Part shown: piece after piece, positions 8,033 through 15,870 of the stretch
How positions within the stretch are numbered: the first letter of the stretch is position 1
How the letters are laid out: each line of letters opens with the position of its first letter
Origin: an uncultured Bacteroidota bacterium
GTDB lineage: Bacteria; Bacteroidota; Bacteroidia; 2-12-FULL-35-15
NCBI GenBank assembly: GCA_903881065.1
Contig: CAIRRW010000362.1
Span: 1-19,190, forward strand
DNA length: 19,190 nt
Direction: 5' to 3'
Made by a program: the position numbers and the translations under genes
The notes under the pieces: generated by a model
The model's input: the letters and a program-made list of their open reading frames with translations, nothing else
Database searches by the model: none
What the model was told of the DNA's origin: nothing

Positions 8033-8065
8033 CTAAAACGCCCCGCAAAATGCAGGGCGTTTTAG
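8033..8065 (-). terminator. Terminator of the T9SS cargo operon
   Basis: A 15-bp stem with one C-A mismatch: CTAAAACGCCCC-GCA (8033-8047) pairs with TGCAGGGCGTTTTAG (8051-8065), with loop AAA. Read on the minus strand, the stem is followed by a T-rich run (TTTTATTTATTTTATT). It lies 17 nt after the stop of the 8083-9027 gene. Confidence 0.85.
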
Positions 8066-8082
8066 TTATTTGCAGATAGTTA

Positions 8083-9027
8083 TTATTTCTCTATTTCAAA
8101 TTTCCCTCTGTTTACAATCTCTCTTTTATCATTCCATATATTGTAAATATAGAATCCGGGAGTAAAGCCTTCAGTTTGAATTTTTACTTTATTATTTTGC
8201 ATTAGAAACATTCCCAATTTCCTTCCAGTAATATCATCTACTTCTACAAAAGTTGAATTGAGAGTTGAACTAAAATTTATTTCATCAGATGCAGGATTCG
8301 GAAACACAGAAACAATATTATCCAACTCATTTTCTTTTACGCCTGAATAACAATCCCAGCAAAAACCATCCACATAATATTTGCTCCCAATCTTTGCTCC
8401 ACCACGCATATAGATACTAGACGAAACATATATTTGCTGTGAATCTGGAACAATACCTGTTGTACCCGGTGCATAATTCATAGTAATTGTATGACTAGCC
8501 CAAGCAGAACCTATACTACTTTCTCCCCATTTACCAGTTGCAATAGTGTCCAGTTTATGAGGAATTGAAGTTGAATTCCATTTTGTTAAATAAGCAAGAA
8601 CAAAAGATGAATCGCCAGCGACCACAGAATCTTTTGATGAAAAAGATAAAAATGAAGGACGTGACGTTGAAATAGGTTGTCCGAAAGTGATACCTGAAGT
8701 TGGAATTAAATGAATAGTCCCTAAACAAAGTAATCCAACTGTATCAAAGTTTTGTCCTGGTCTGAATGGATTTGGAACTGCAGCTCCCACAACTTTTCCT
8801 GTTACAACTTTTGCAGCAGCAGTGCCAAATGCTGGTGAGTTTGTAATTTTATAAACTGTCTGTGACATTCCCGCTACTGACAATGTATTAAAACTTGTCC
8901 ATCCTTGCGCGTCCTGCAATGTACCTAACTGATCATTAGTCCAAGTATCAAGCCCTAAATCTACCTGTGATTTTACTCCTGTTGCCAGAAGTAATGATGC
9001 TACAATTGTAAGAAATACTCTTTTCAT
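8083..9027 (-). CDS. Secreted protein with T9SS type A C-terminal sorting domain, possible carbohydrate-related N-terminal domain
   Basis: A 314-residue exported protein. An N-terminal Sec signal peptide (KRVFLTIVASLLLATGVKSQ) precedes a beta-rich domain and a C-terminal domain from about residue 241 (VFPNPASDEINF, then ITGRKLG, then GFYIYNIW and GKFEIEK). That pattern is the T9SS type A sorting signal, which sends cargo through the outer membrane to the cell surface or medium. The middle part, with its early DTWTN and GWTSFNTL pattern and later PDSQQIYVSSS and YVDGFCWDCYSG, resembles the putative carbohydrate metabolism (PCMD)-like domains of Bacteroidota; this is tentative. Two cysteines in CWDC might form a disulfide. 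It is the last gene of a three-gene operon, and its ATG overlaps the preceding stop by one base (TAATG), which suggests translational coupling. Confidence 0.9.
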   Translation of the reverse strand: MKRVFLTIVASLLLATGVKSQVDLGLDTWTNDQLGTLQDAQGWTSFNTLSVAGMSQTVYKITNSPAFGTAAAKVVTGKVVGAAVPNPFRPGQNFDTVGLLCLGTIHLIPTSGITFGQPISTSRPSFLSFSSKDSVVAGDSSFVLAYLTKWNSTSIPHKLDTIATGKWGESSIGSAWASHTITMNYAPGTTGIVPDSQQIYVSSSIYMRGGAKIGSKYYVDGFCWDCYSGVKENELDNIVSVFPNPASDEINFSSTLNSTFVEVDDITGRKLGMFLMQNNKVKIQTEGFTPGFYIYNIWNDKREIVNRGKFEIEK

Positions 9028-10124
9028 TATTTATTTATTATCGCGAATTTACCTTTATTTAATATTGAATTATCTTTCCCAATAATATTATACATATACA
9101 TTCCATTAGAATAGCTTGATGTATTAATTATTGTTTGATTATTGGCAACTGCAATAATGTCAACCAATCGACCTGCAATATCATAAATTTGAATAGCTTT
9201 TTGGTTGCTTGCATCAGCAATAAAATTAATTTCATTTTCTGCTGGATTTGGATAAACCAACTCACTATTAGGCATTGCCAACTCAGGAACACCAACACCA
9301 ACGGGAGCAGAAAGTGACCAGTCAACTCTCCTTACAATAGTACCAGAGGTAGAATCCATTGTGGCTGTTGCCAAAATATATCCTAATCCATTTGCCCACC
9401 AGTTATAAGTTGTTGTGGAGTCAATTGAATTTTGATAGTTATTATGCCATGAACTAGAGAAAAGTAAAGTATAGTATACATCAACTGTATCATGAATAAT
9501 TTTTTTCTCTTTACTTCTGATAACATTATAAGTTCCTACTGGAGTTGTAAGTGTTCCCCAAGCATCCACAACAACAGTTTTCTTTGTTGTAGAATGGTCT
9601 CTAATACTATCAACAGTAATAGGCGCTCCTGTTGGTACATGTCCATAATGGAATTTTGCTTTGTTTCTATAAGTATTTGTAAAAGTTGAATTGTAAGTAA
9701 AAGGGAAAGTTGCTAATGTTTCCGCAGGTGTTGTAATTTGAGTTACAGGAACATAATACCCTAAAATATATGGAATACCAGAAACTCCCAATTGTTCAAC
9801 CGATGAAGCAGAATTAATTGCATAACCATAATTTGCTCTCCATCCTTGTTTGATTACCAAATTAGAGGAAGTGAAATTTGAGTTAGGTACAGAAGCGTAT
9901 GACATAAATGACAATGTATCGTGTACATGTTGTGCCAAAGATGAAAAATTCCATACCTGACTACTAGCACTTGCAGTACCTACTGATATTGTAGGTAATG
10001 TATCTGAAGCCTGACGCACTATTTGTCCTGGTGTAGCCACATCAGCAGTGTTAATAGAAACTTGAGCACTTGCGCTCATCATCCCAATAAATAAAAGGGG
10101 AAGAATTAGTAAACTTTTTTTCAT
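9027..10124 (-). CDS. Secreted protein with T9SS type A sorting domain; paralogue of the next gene upstream
   Basis: A 365-residue exported protein. It has a signal peptide ending near SASAQ, a ~270-residue beta-rich region of unknown function, and a T9SS type A sorting domain from about residue 290 (VYPNPAENEINF, then IAGRLVD, then NGMYMYNI and GKFAI). It is clearly homologous along its whole length to the product of 10149-11228. Shared blocks include NLVIKQGW, VVDAWGTLTTP with VGTYNVIRSKEKK, DTVDVYY, and ATATMDST, so the two are tandem duplicates. The central domain has no catalytic motif that I recognise. The stop overlaps the start of the downstream gene by one base, and the upstream gene ends 24 nt before this start. 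Confidence 0.92.
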   Translation of the reverse strand: MKKSLLILPLLFIGMMSASAQVSINTADVATPGQIVRQASDTLPTISVGTASASSQVWNFSSLAQHVHDTLSFMSYASVPNSNFTSSNLVIKQGWRANYGYAINSASSVEQLGVSGIPYILGYYVPVTQITTPAETLATFPFTYNSTFTNTYRNKAKFHYGHVPTGAPITVDSIRDHSTTKKTVVVDAWGTLTTPVGTYNVIRSKEKKIIHDTVDVYYTLLFSSSWHNNYQNSIDSTTTYNWWANGLGYILATATMDSTSGTIVRRVDWSLSAPVGVGVPELAMPNSELVYPNPAENEINFIADASNQKAIQIYDIAGRLVDIIAVANNQTIINTSSYSNGMYMYNIIGKDNSILNKGKFAIINK

Positions 10125-10148
10125 AATTATTTATTTTAAAGGTTAATA

Positions 10149-11228
10149 TTATTTTGTAATTGCAAATTTGCCTCTTGTTAATATCGAATTGTCTTTTCCG
10201 GTGATAGAGTAAAAATAAACTCCATTGGCAAAATTTGAAGTATTGATTGTAGTTTTTTCATCCAATACAGAATAAGTATCTATCAGCCTGCCGGTAACAT
10301 CAAACAATTGAATCGCTTTTTGTTTTGAAGCATCTGCCACAAAATTAATTTCGTTTTGTGCAGGATTAGGGTATACAGTTTCATTACTTAATGCTGTATA
10401 CTCACTTACACCAAGAGCTGGCAATGTAGTTAACCACTGAACACTTTTTACTGCTCCTGTAGAATCCATAGTAGCACTTGCAAGCGGGAATCCTATTCCA
10501 TTTGCCCAATACGTGTAGGTAGTGGTAGAATCCATTGAATCTTGAGCATCATTGTGCCAAGCACCAAGCCCAATAACATAATAAACATCAATGGTATCAT
10601 GTTTTACTTTTTTTTCCTTACTTCTGATGACATTAAAGGTTCCTAATGGTGTTGTAAGGCTGCCCCAAGCATCTACAACTCCTGATTTTTTATAAGTAAT
10701 TCTATCTCTCACGCTATCAAGTACGATACCTACTCCAGGATCATGGCCATAATAGAACTTAGCGAATGATTTATAGTTATTGCTAAAAGACGAGTTGTAA
10801 GTATATGGATAAGGTACAAATATTTCAGCAGGAGTGCTAGTTTGAGTAACCTGTGTTGGGTATCCAAATAAATTTAATATCCCTGCACTTCCAGGAAAAG
10901 ACAAGGAAGATGAGCTATTAACTGCATATTGATATTGAGCTGACCAGCCTTGTTTGATTACTAAATTTGCGTTAGGGAAGTTAGCATTTGGTGCCCATGC
11001 ATAAGATTCAAATGTTAATGTATCTTTTGATGACTGAGCTAATGTACTCATATTCCAAGTTTGGTTTGCACCTGCACTACCAACTGAAATGCCAGTATGT
11101 ACACTATCAATTGCCTGATAAACTAAATGTGTTGGAATTGTAATGTCATTTGAACTTATTGTAATTTGAGCTTTTGACCCAGTAATTACAACTAATAATG
11201 AAGAAATAATTAGTAATGTTTTTTTCAT
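10149..11228 (-). CDS. Secreted protein with T9SS type A sorting domain; first gene of the operon
   Basis: A 359-residue exported protein. A signal peptide (KKTLLIISSLLVVITGSKAQ) is followed by a beta-rich domain of unknown function and the T9SS sorting domain from about residue 285 (VYPNPAQNEINF, then VTGRLID, then NGVYFYSI and GKFAITK). It is a tandem paralogue of the 9027-10124 product, with roughly half or more of aligned positions identical by eye. Identity is strongest in the sorting domain and in the VVDAWGSLTTPLGTFNVIRS stretch. The N-terminal motifs differ more, which fits divergence after duplication. A near-consensus promoter lies about 40 nt upstream. Products are expected on the cell surface or in the medium. 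What they bind is not indicated. Confidence 0.92.
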   Translation of the reverse strand: MKKTLLIISSLLVVITGSKAQITISSNDITIPTHLVYQAIDSVHTGISVGSAGANQTWNMSTLAQSSKDTLTFESYAWAPNANFPNANLVIKQGWSAQYQYAVNSSSSLSFPGSAGILNLFGYPTQVTQTSTPAEIFVPYPYTYNSSFSNNYKSFAKFYYGHDPGVGIVLDSVRDRITYKKSGVVDAWGSLTTPLGTFNVIRSKEKKVKHDTIDVYYVIGLGAWHNDAQDSMDSTTTYTYWANGIGFPLASATMDSTGAVKSVQWLTTLPALGVSEYTALSNETVYPNPAQNEINFVADASKQKAIQLFDVTGRLIDTYSVLDEKTTINTSNFANGVYFYSITGKDNSILTRGKFAITK

Positions 11229-11267
11229 GTGAATTTATTTAAGTGATTTTTTATTTTAACTGAATAG

Positions 11268-11297
11268 CAAAAATAGAGAATTTATTTGAAGGAACAA
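11268..11297 (-). promoter_or_regulatory. Promoter of the T9SS cargo operon
   Basis: On the minus strand, TTG (11297-11295) is followed by 19 nt and then TATTTTTG (11275-11268) with a C after it. This matches the Bacteroidota vegetative promoter (TTG ... TAnnTTTG). Transcription would start around 11262, giving a leader of about 35 nt before the ATG at 11228. Confidence 0.75.
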
Positions 11298-11551
11298 TGA
11301 ATTAGTTTGATTGATTCATAATATTAGATAAACTACATAATTCAGATGGTCATTTACAAAGTTGATTTGTTTGTTAATAACAGCCAGTTCAATTATTTGA
11401 AATTAATGCTATTATTTAGTTGAAATTTCCAGACTAATTTCCCGGGTCAATAAATGGTTGTTCTATACTTAACCAAACTTTACTGCGAAAAATAATTTTA
11501 AATAAATTCGCGAAGTAATTATTACGTGGAGTTGATGCAAAGCGAACGTTT
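11298..11551. other. AT-rich spacer between the hydrolase gene and the T9SS operon promoter
   Basis: No plausible gene, RNA or clear terminator was seen here. Small palindromes occur (TTCGCGAA and GTAATTATTAC near 11505-11525) but without a T-run typical of a terminator for the minus-strand hydrolase gene. Confidence 0.5.
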
Positions 11552-12979
11552 TTACTTCCCAATTTTTTTCTGCACCTCATCAAACTCTTTCATCCCTTTC
11601 AACGAAATAAAGGCGCTGTCGCTCTGCAGTCGGGGTAAATCTTTAAAACCATTTTTTACTGATTCATTCAACCCAGTTATAGCATCTTTCAGTTTGCCTT
11701 CTTTTGCTGCTACTGCTGCTGATAAATAATAGGCTTCATTATTTGTCGGGTCAACCAATTCATATATTTTACAAAAGTATTCCGCTTGAGGAATAGCATT
11801 TTGCTTTAGAGCACCACTCGACTGCATATATGCTGCAAGGCTCAAATAACTCAATACCCGTTTGTACATAAGTGCAGTATTTTTGTCCTTCTCCGTTTTT
11901 ATCTTTTGATTCAAACCTCCTATTTCACGCTTCCATCTTTCAAAATCATTTGCTTGAAAACCACTCATGTAATACTGTTTCTGCTGTTCTTCTTTTGCCC
12001 AAACCGTCTCTTCTAATTTCATTCCTTTGTCCACACCTGCATCAGTTTGCAATTGTTTATAGGTTTTAAAACAATAAGATAAATCAGCTAATCCATCGTA
12101 AAAGTTTATTGTTTTTTTGCAAATCTGATACGCTTCAAACGTTTGATTTTTCTGCATAAAAGTTTCTATTTGTTTTATTGCAGGAGCAATTCTTCGCTTA
12201 ATTAATGTATCATTTTTCAGAGCACTATTTTTTCGCATCTCACATAATTCAAGCCACCAGAAAGCTTCGTCCATCACTTCAACTGGACACCATTCATGTT
12301 TGCCATCAAATGTTAACAACGCATGTTTTACAGCATGCCCTGCCAAATCAACCATGTCATACTTTCTTATTTCGGTATAATTGAAATCTTCATTCCCCGC
12401 AATTCCCATCCATGTATAGTTATTTCGTGGATTCTTACTGTTCATTCCAGGTGCCGCAGCTCCGCAACAAATTACTCCTTCTATAGCACCATTTGTTATA
12501 GTAATGCCATTCGCAACACGAGCACCACCCGAAAATCCTAATAAATAAATGCGCTGTGTATTTATAGATAGCCGATTTTGTGCATCAGCAAATAACTTCT
12601 CTGCAATGTTTACCGATTCTTCCCAGGCATTTCCATTCTTCGAATTGTTCGATCCGACTAATATATAACCATACTGTTCAGCTAAGTCCTTGTATTTGGC
12701 AACAGGCAATTTGCCTGTACCATGTGCATCAAAAGCATAAACAACAGGATATGTTTTATCTGTAGAATAATTTTTGGGCAGATACATGGCATAGCTTTGA
12801 GTAGCATCACTCTTGCAAACTACCTGTTCAATCACTTCGCCTTTCGGAAAATTCTCTTTAACCACAGGTACTATTGTGTCCTTTGTCTGATTTTCAATAT
12901 TCTTTTTATTCCCTTTGGTATTGCAGGAAAAAAGGAGAAGTGTGGCTATTGCCAAAAAACTAATTCTAATCTTATTCAT
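11552..12979 (-). CDS. Lipoprotein with alpha/beta hydrolase domain and C-terminal helical repeats
   Basis: A 475-residue protein starting with a lipoprotein signal peptide: lipobox LLLFSC with acylated C19. Residues ~50-245 look like an alpha/beta hydrolase of the esterase/depolymerase type. The nucleophile elbow GFSGGAR has S150, and D198 in GNEDFN and H228 in GKHEW are candidates for the rest of the triad. After ~260 the protein is helical, with TPR-like features near the end (AYYLSAAVAAKEGKLKDAI and a final DSAFISLKGMKEFDEVQKKI). It should sit on the outer or inner membrane facing the periplasm or surface. The gene begins 3 nt after the purB stop, so the two are almost certainly cotranscribed, although no metabolic link is obvious. 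Substrate unknown. Confidence 0.88.
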   Translation of the reverse strand: MNKIRISFLAIATLLLFSCNTKGNKKNIENQTKDTIVPVVKENFPKGEVIEQVVCKSDATQSYAMYLPKNYSTDKTYPVVYAFDAHGTGKLPVAKYKDLAEQYGYILVGSNNSKNGNAWEESVNIAEKLFADAQNRLSINTQRIYLLGFSGGARVANGITITNGAIEGVICCGAAAPGMNSKNPRNNYTWMGIAGNEDFNYTEIRKYDMVDLAGHAVKHALLTFDGKHEWCPVEVMDEAFWWLELCEMRKNSALKNDTLIKRRIAPAIKQIETFMQKNQTFEAYQICKKTINFYDGLADLSYCFKTYKQLQTDAGVDKGMKLEETVWAKEEQQKQYYMSGFQANDFERWKREIGGLNQKIKTEKDKNTALMYKRVLSYLSLAAYMQSSGALKQNAIPQAEYFCKIYELVDPTNNEAYYLSAAVAAKEGKLKDAITGLNESVKNGFKDLPRLQSDSAFISLKGMKEFDEVQKKIGK

Positions 12980-12982
12980 ATT

Positions 12983-14329
12983 TTAAATGCCTGTAAAATT
13001 ACTTGGAGAAATATTTTTTAACTCCGATTTTATTGCATCACTTACATTTAGCGTATCAATAAATGCAGCAATACTTTGTTTTGTTATGTGCGAATTGGTA
13101 CGAGTAAGTTCTTTCAATGCTTCATAAGGTTTTGGATATCCTTCTCTGCGAAGCACTGTTTGTATGGCTTCCGCCACCACAGCCCAGTTGTTTTCCAAAT
13201 CACGTTCCAATGCTTCTTTGTTTAAAATCAATTTTCCTAATCCTTTTTTCAAGGAAGCAAATGCAATTAAACTATGTGCCAATGGCACCCCAACATTACG
13301 TAATACGGTTGAATCCGTTAAATCACGTTGCAAACGGGAGATAGGTAATTTTGCAGAGAAGTGTTCAAACAAAGCATTGGCAATTCCTAAATTCCCTTCT
13401 GAGTTTTCAAAATCAATAGGGTTTACTTTATGCGGCATTGCTGAAGAGCCAATTTCTCCTACCTTTATTTTTTGCTTAAAATATTCCATCGAAATATATT
13501 GCCATATATCGCGGTCCAAATCAATAAGTATAGTATTTATGCGTTTGAAAGCATCGCAGAAGGCAGCAAAATTATCGTAATGTTCAATTTGTGTGGTTGG
13601 GTGCGAACGGTGTAAATCAAGCTTCTCGTTCACAAATATAGTTGCAAATTTAAGCCAATCAATTCGAGGATAAGCAACATTATGTGCATTCATATTTCCG
13701 GTAGCACCACCAAATTTTGCACTATAAGGAACGGCTTTCAATTGTTTCACTTGATTTTTCAACCGCACCGCGAATACTTCAATTTCTTTACCTAATCGTG
13801 TGGGCGAAGCAGGTTGCCCATGTGTTCGGGCAAGCATGGAAACATCTTTCCATTGGTCACTCAACTCAGTAAGTAAATCAATAATATCTTCCAACTCCGG
13901 CATTATTTTATCCGACATCGCATTCATTATCGATAGCGGTATTGCTGTATTATTAATATCCTGTGATGTTAATCCAAAATGAATAAACTCTTTCTGTTCG
14001 TTCAATTTCAGTGCATCAAATTTTTCTTTAATAAAATATTCAACTGCTTTTACATCATGATTTGTTATCTTCTCAATGTCCTTTATTTTTTGAGCATCTT
14101 CCTCTGTAAATTTTTCATAAATATCCCGAAGGGCAGGAAACACGGAGTGGTTAACTGTTTTGAGCTGTGGTAAAGGCCACTCACACAAAGCAATAAAATA
14201 TTCTATCTCGACTAGTACGCGATAATTTATTAATGCTGATTCGGAAAAATAGTCGGCGAGGTCTTCTGTTGTATTTCTATAACGACCATCAATGGGTGAT
14301 ATCGCGGTAAGTTTTGTCAATGAATTCAT
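12983..14329 (-). CDS. purB: Adenylosuccinate lyase
   Basis: A 448-residue cytoplasmic enzyme of purine synthesis. It cleaves fumarate from SAICAR and from adenylosuccinate. The length and sequence fit the PurB subgroup represented by the E. coli enzyme: N-terminal LTAISPIDGRY, FGLTSQDINNTA (118-129), catalytic-His segment THGQPASPTRLGKE (H170), and the fumarase/aspartase-superfamily signature GSSAMPHKVNPIDFENSEGN (294-313) with the catalytic Ser at 295-296. All key motifs are present and the gene appears intact. The ATG at 14329 gives the expected start. The downstream lipoprotein hydrolase gene begins 3 nt after the stop. Confidence 0.98.
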   Translation of the reverse strand: MNSLTKLTAISPIDGRYRNTTEDLADYFSESALINYRVLVEIEYFIALCEWPLPQLKTVNHSVFPALRDIYEKFTEEDAQKIKDIEKITNHDVKAVEYFIKEKFDALKLNEQKEFIHFGLTSQDINNTAIPLSIMNAMSDKIMPELEDIIDLLTELSDQWKDVSMLARTHGQPASPTRLGKEIEVFAVRLKNQVKQLKAVPYSAKFGGATGNMNAHNVAYPRIDWLKFATIFVNEKLDLHRSHPTTQIEHYDNFAAFCDAFKRINTILIDLDRDIWQYISMEYFKQKIKVGEIGSSAMPHKVNPIDFENSEGNLGIANALFEHFSAKLPISRLQRDLTDSTVLRNVGVPLAHSLIAFASLKKGLGKLILNKEALERDLENNWAVVAEAIQTVLRREGYPKPYEALKELTRTNSHITKQSIAAFIDTLNVSDAIKSELKNISPSNFTGI

Positions 14330-14350
14330 AACTGCTTTTTTAAGGGAGAA

Positions 14351-14358
14351 CGAAGATA
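14351..14358 (-). promoter_or_regulatory. Candidate purB -7 box
   Basis: On the minus strand TATCTTCG matches TAnnTTYG, about 22 nt upstream of the purB ATG. It would give a very short leader. No TTG is found at the usual -33 spacing. Confidence 0.3.
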
Positions 14359-14966
14359 CACAAATTATAAAAACAGGTTTGGTTTAATATAATTGATTTA
14401 ACATGATTTATGGGTTGTGGCTACTGTGTAAAAATTAGCCAAATGATACCTATGTTGTCACTTTGAGCGTAGTAGAAAATGTGTGGTGGCCTTATGCACT
14501 TATTAATTATAAAAAAAAATGTGGTTATAGTTGTTTTTGTTTATTATACAATTGCACAAAAACTATTTTCTACTTATATGTGATGAAAACCCAAATTAAT
14601 TATTCCGAACTTCATACCATTTATTGCGAGGCATGATACTTAGTTTAACGTTTGAAAGATTTATGAAGTAAAAAAAAGAGGGGATTAAAAGCTCGTCTCT
14701 TTCGCCCCGCGACAAGCGTTATTAAATGCTTGAACGAAAAGTGAATGTGCAGGTAGTGGAACTACCTGTTCCGAAAAAAGGATTGAAACAAGCTCTCTCA
14801 AACTCATTTATTGGGCTTATAACGCGAGTGATTTCAAATACAAAATCCCTCACATTCACAAAATCATCTTCTATTGAAATGCTTCTATTGAAGTTTGTTT
14901 TTTCTTATTCTTTTATTTTTTGAGGGTTGTGCAACAGCTACCTATGTTATTTTCTGGCGTTCGTTT
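14359..14966. other. Non-coding stretch with degenerate repeats and a small hairpin
   Basis: No convincing gene. It contains a stretch near 14456-14490 (TGTCACTTTGAGCGTAGTAG...) and another near 14624-14640 (TTGCGAGGCATGATAC) that resemble degenerate copies of short repeats common between Bacteroidota genes (recalled, not searched). A perfect hairpin CAGGTAGT-GGA-ACTACCTG lies at 14750-14768. A 60-codon minus-strand frame without an ATG (about 14722-14904) reads through this hairpin and might be a gene remnant. Confidence 0.45.
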
Positions 14967-15488
14967 CTACTTGCGTTTTGTAGTTCGTTTAAATGTTATT
15001 GTGTCTGTTATAATAGTATTTGTCCAGCCTTTTGAAGTGTCGGGGTCTTTCTGTTCTAATAGCACTTTCATTTCGTCATATAAATGTTTCGGACATAATT
15101 GAATTAGCTTTTCGCCACTACCGTTCGTAAAAGACTGGTTGCTTTTGTCTGCCAAACTAAAAGTAAAAGTAAAACTTTCAGGTGTCTCTTTTTTAAAAGG
15201 AATGGAGAAATGAAAACCATTTGCTGAATCAAGCATTCTAATATTGTTGTTATGTGAAAAGCTAACTTCTGTCCAAGCTGTGTCAAGATTAAGTGTTGTT
15301 CCGTCAAGCAAGTTGAATTTATATTTGTCAGGTAAATATGTTGAAACTGTTGAACCATTCGTTAATGCCTCTTCTTTTGTTTCGCTGTGTCCAAATGTTC
15401 CATTGTCTTTGTAGATAAAATCGCAACCCGAAATAATTCCGAGAACAAAAGTCGCTGTCAATATGAATTTAGTTCGTGTCGTTAACAT
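14967..15488 (-). CDS. Predicted lipoprotein of unknown function
   Basis: A 173-residue protein I do not recognise. It starts with a lipoprotein signal peptide: basic N-terminus LTTRTKFIL, hydrophobic core, then lipobox IISGC with acylated C22. The mature part is a soluble domain of mixed character (FTFTFSLADKSNQSFTNGSG, then LIQLCPKHLYDEMKVLL). It ends in a basic tail RTTKRK. The ATG at 15488 is supported by the signal peptide and by a good promoter about 70 nt upstream. No neighbour shares its direction closely, and it is surrounded by over 600 nt of non-coding DNA on one side and over 1 kb on the other, so it looks like an independent, possibly acquired gene. It should be anchored in the outer or inner membrane. 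Confidence 0.75.
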   Translation of the reverse strand: MLTTRTKFILTATFVLGIISGCDFIYKDNGTFGHSETKEEALTNGSTVSTYLPDKYKFNLLDGTTLNLDTAWTEVSFSHNNNIRMLDSANGFHFSIPFKKETPESFTFTFSLADKSNQSFTNGSGEKLIQLCPKHLYDEMKVLLEQKDPDTSKGWTNTIITDTITFKRTTKRK

Positions 15489-15559
15489 TCAGTTTCTGTT
15501 CGTGTCGTGTTCGTTCGGTTACGGTCTTACGCTTACACATAACATATATATTCACGTAA

Positions 15560-15589
15560 CAAAGCTAAACATAATTACCTCATTATCAA
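15560..15589 (-). promoter_or_regulatory. Promoter of the orphan lipoprotein gene
   Basis: On the minus strand TTG (15589-15587) is followed by 19 nt and then TAGCTTTG (15567-15560), a full match to the Bacteroidota promoter with the same spacing as the T9SS operon promoter. A start near 15554 gives a leader of about 65 nt. Confidence 0.7.
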
Positions 15590-15870
15590 GTGAGATATTA
15601 AAAAGCGCATTGCGTAAATACCTTTTTCGCTTATTCCGATTTTACTTGTCATTATCTCTTTTAAATTTTAATTTATCTAACAGACTTTGCACTTTGCTTA
15701 ACTATTTTCCACTCCTTATATATAAGGTATCATTTTCACTCCCCAAAAGACCAACTCTTCTACAATTAAAATATAATCTCTTTCATTGGTTTAAGAAGTA
15801 AATAAGATAAAATTTAATAGAGAAAACAAGAAGAATTAAGCACTAAGCTTCGATTTATCGTTTGATTAAC
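15590..15870. other. Non-coding spacer between lipoprotein promoter and 42-bp array
   Basis: AT-rich and low in complexity. The only long frame crossing it is a Leu/Ser/Phe-rich plus-strand ORF that starts antisense to the lipoprotein gene and is probably spurious. Nothing else seen. Confidence 0.5.

Noticed and set aside
8033..8065. Phage attachment site or mobile-element end
   Set aside because: It is a simple hairpin with a T-run right after a gene stop. No integrase and no second copy were seen.
13164..13580. 138-codon plus-strand frame
   Set aside because: Shadow of purB, whose signature motifs lie on the opposite strand.
14726..14923. 65-codon plus-strand frame in the purB-lipoprotein gap
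   Set aside because: No signal peptide, no recognisable motif, no promoter, and its hydrophobic C-terminus comes from a T-rich stretch.
15463..15801. 112-codon plus-strand frame
   Set aside because: It starts antisense inside the lipoprotein gene, crosses that gene's promoter, and is rich in Leu, Ser and Phe as expected from AT-rich non-coding DNA.
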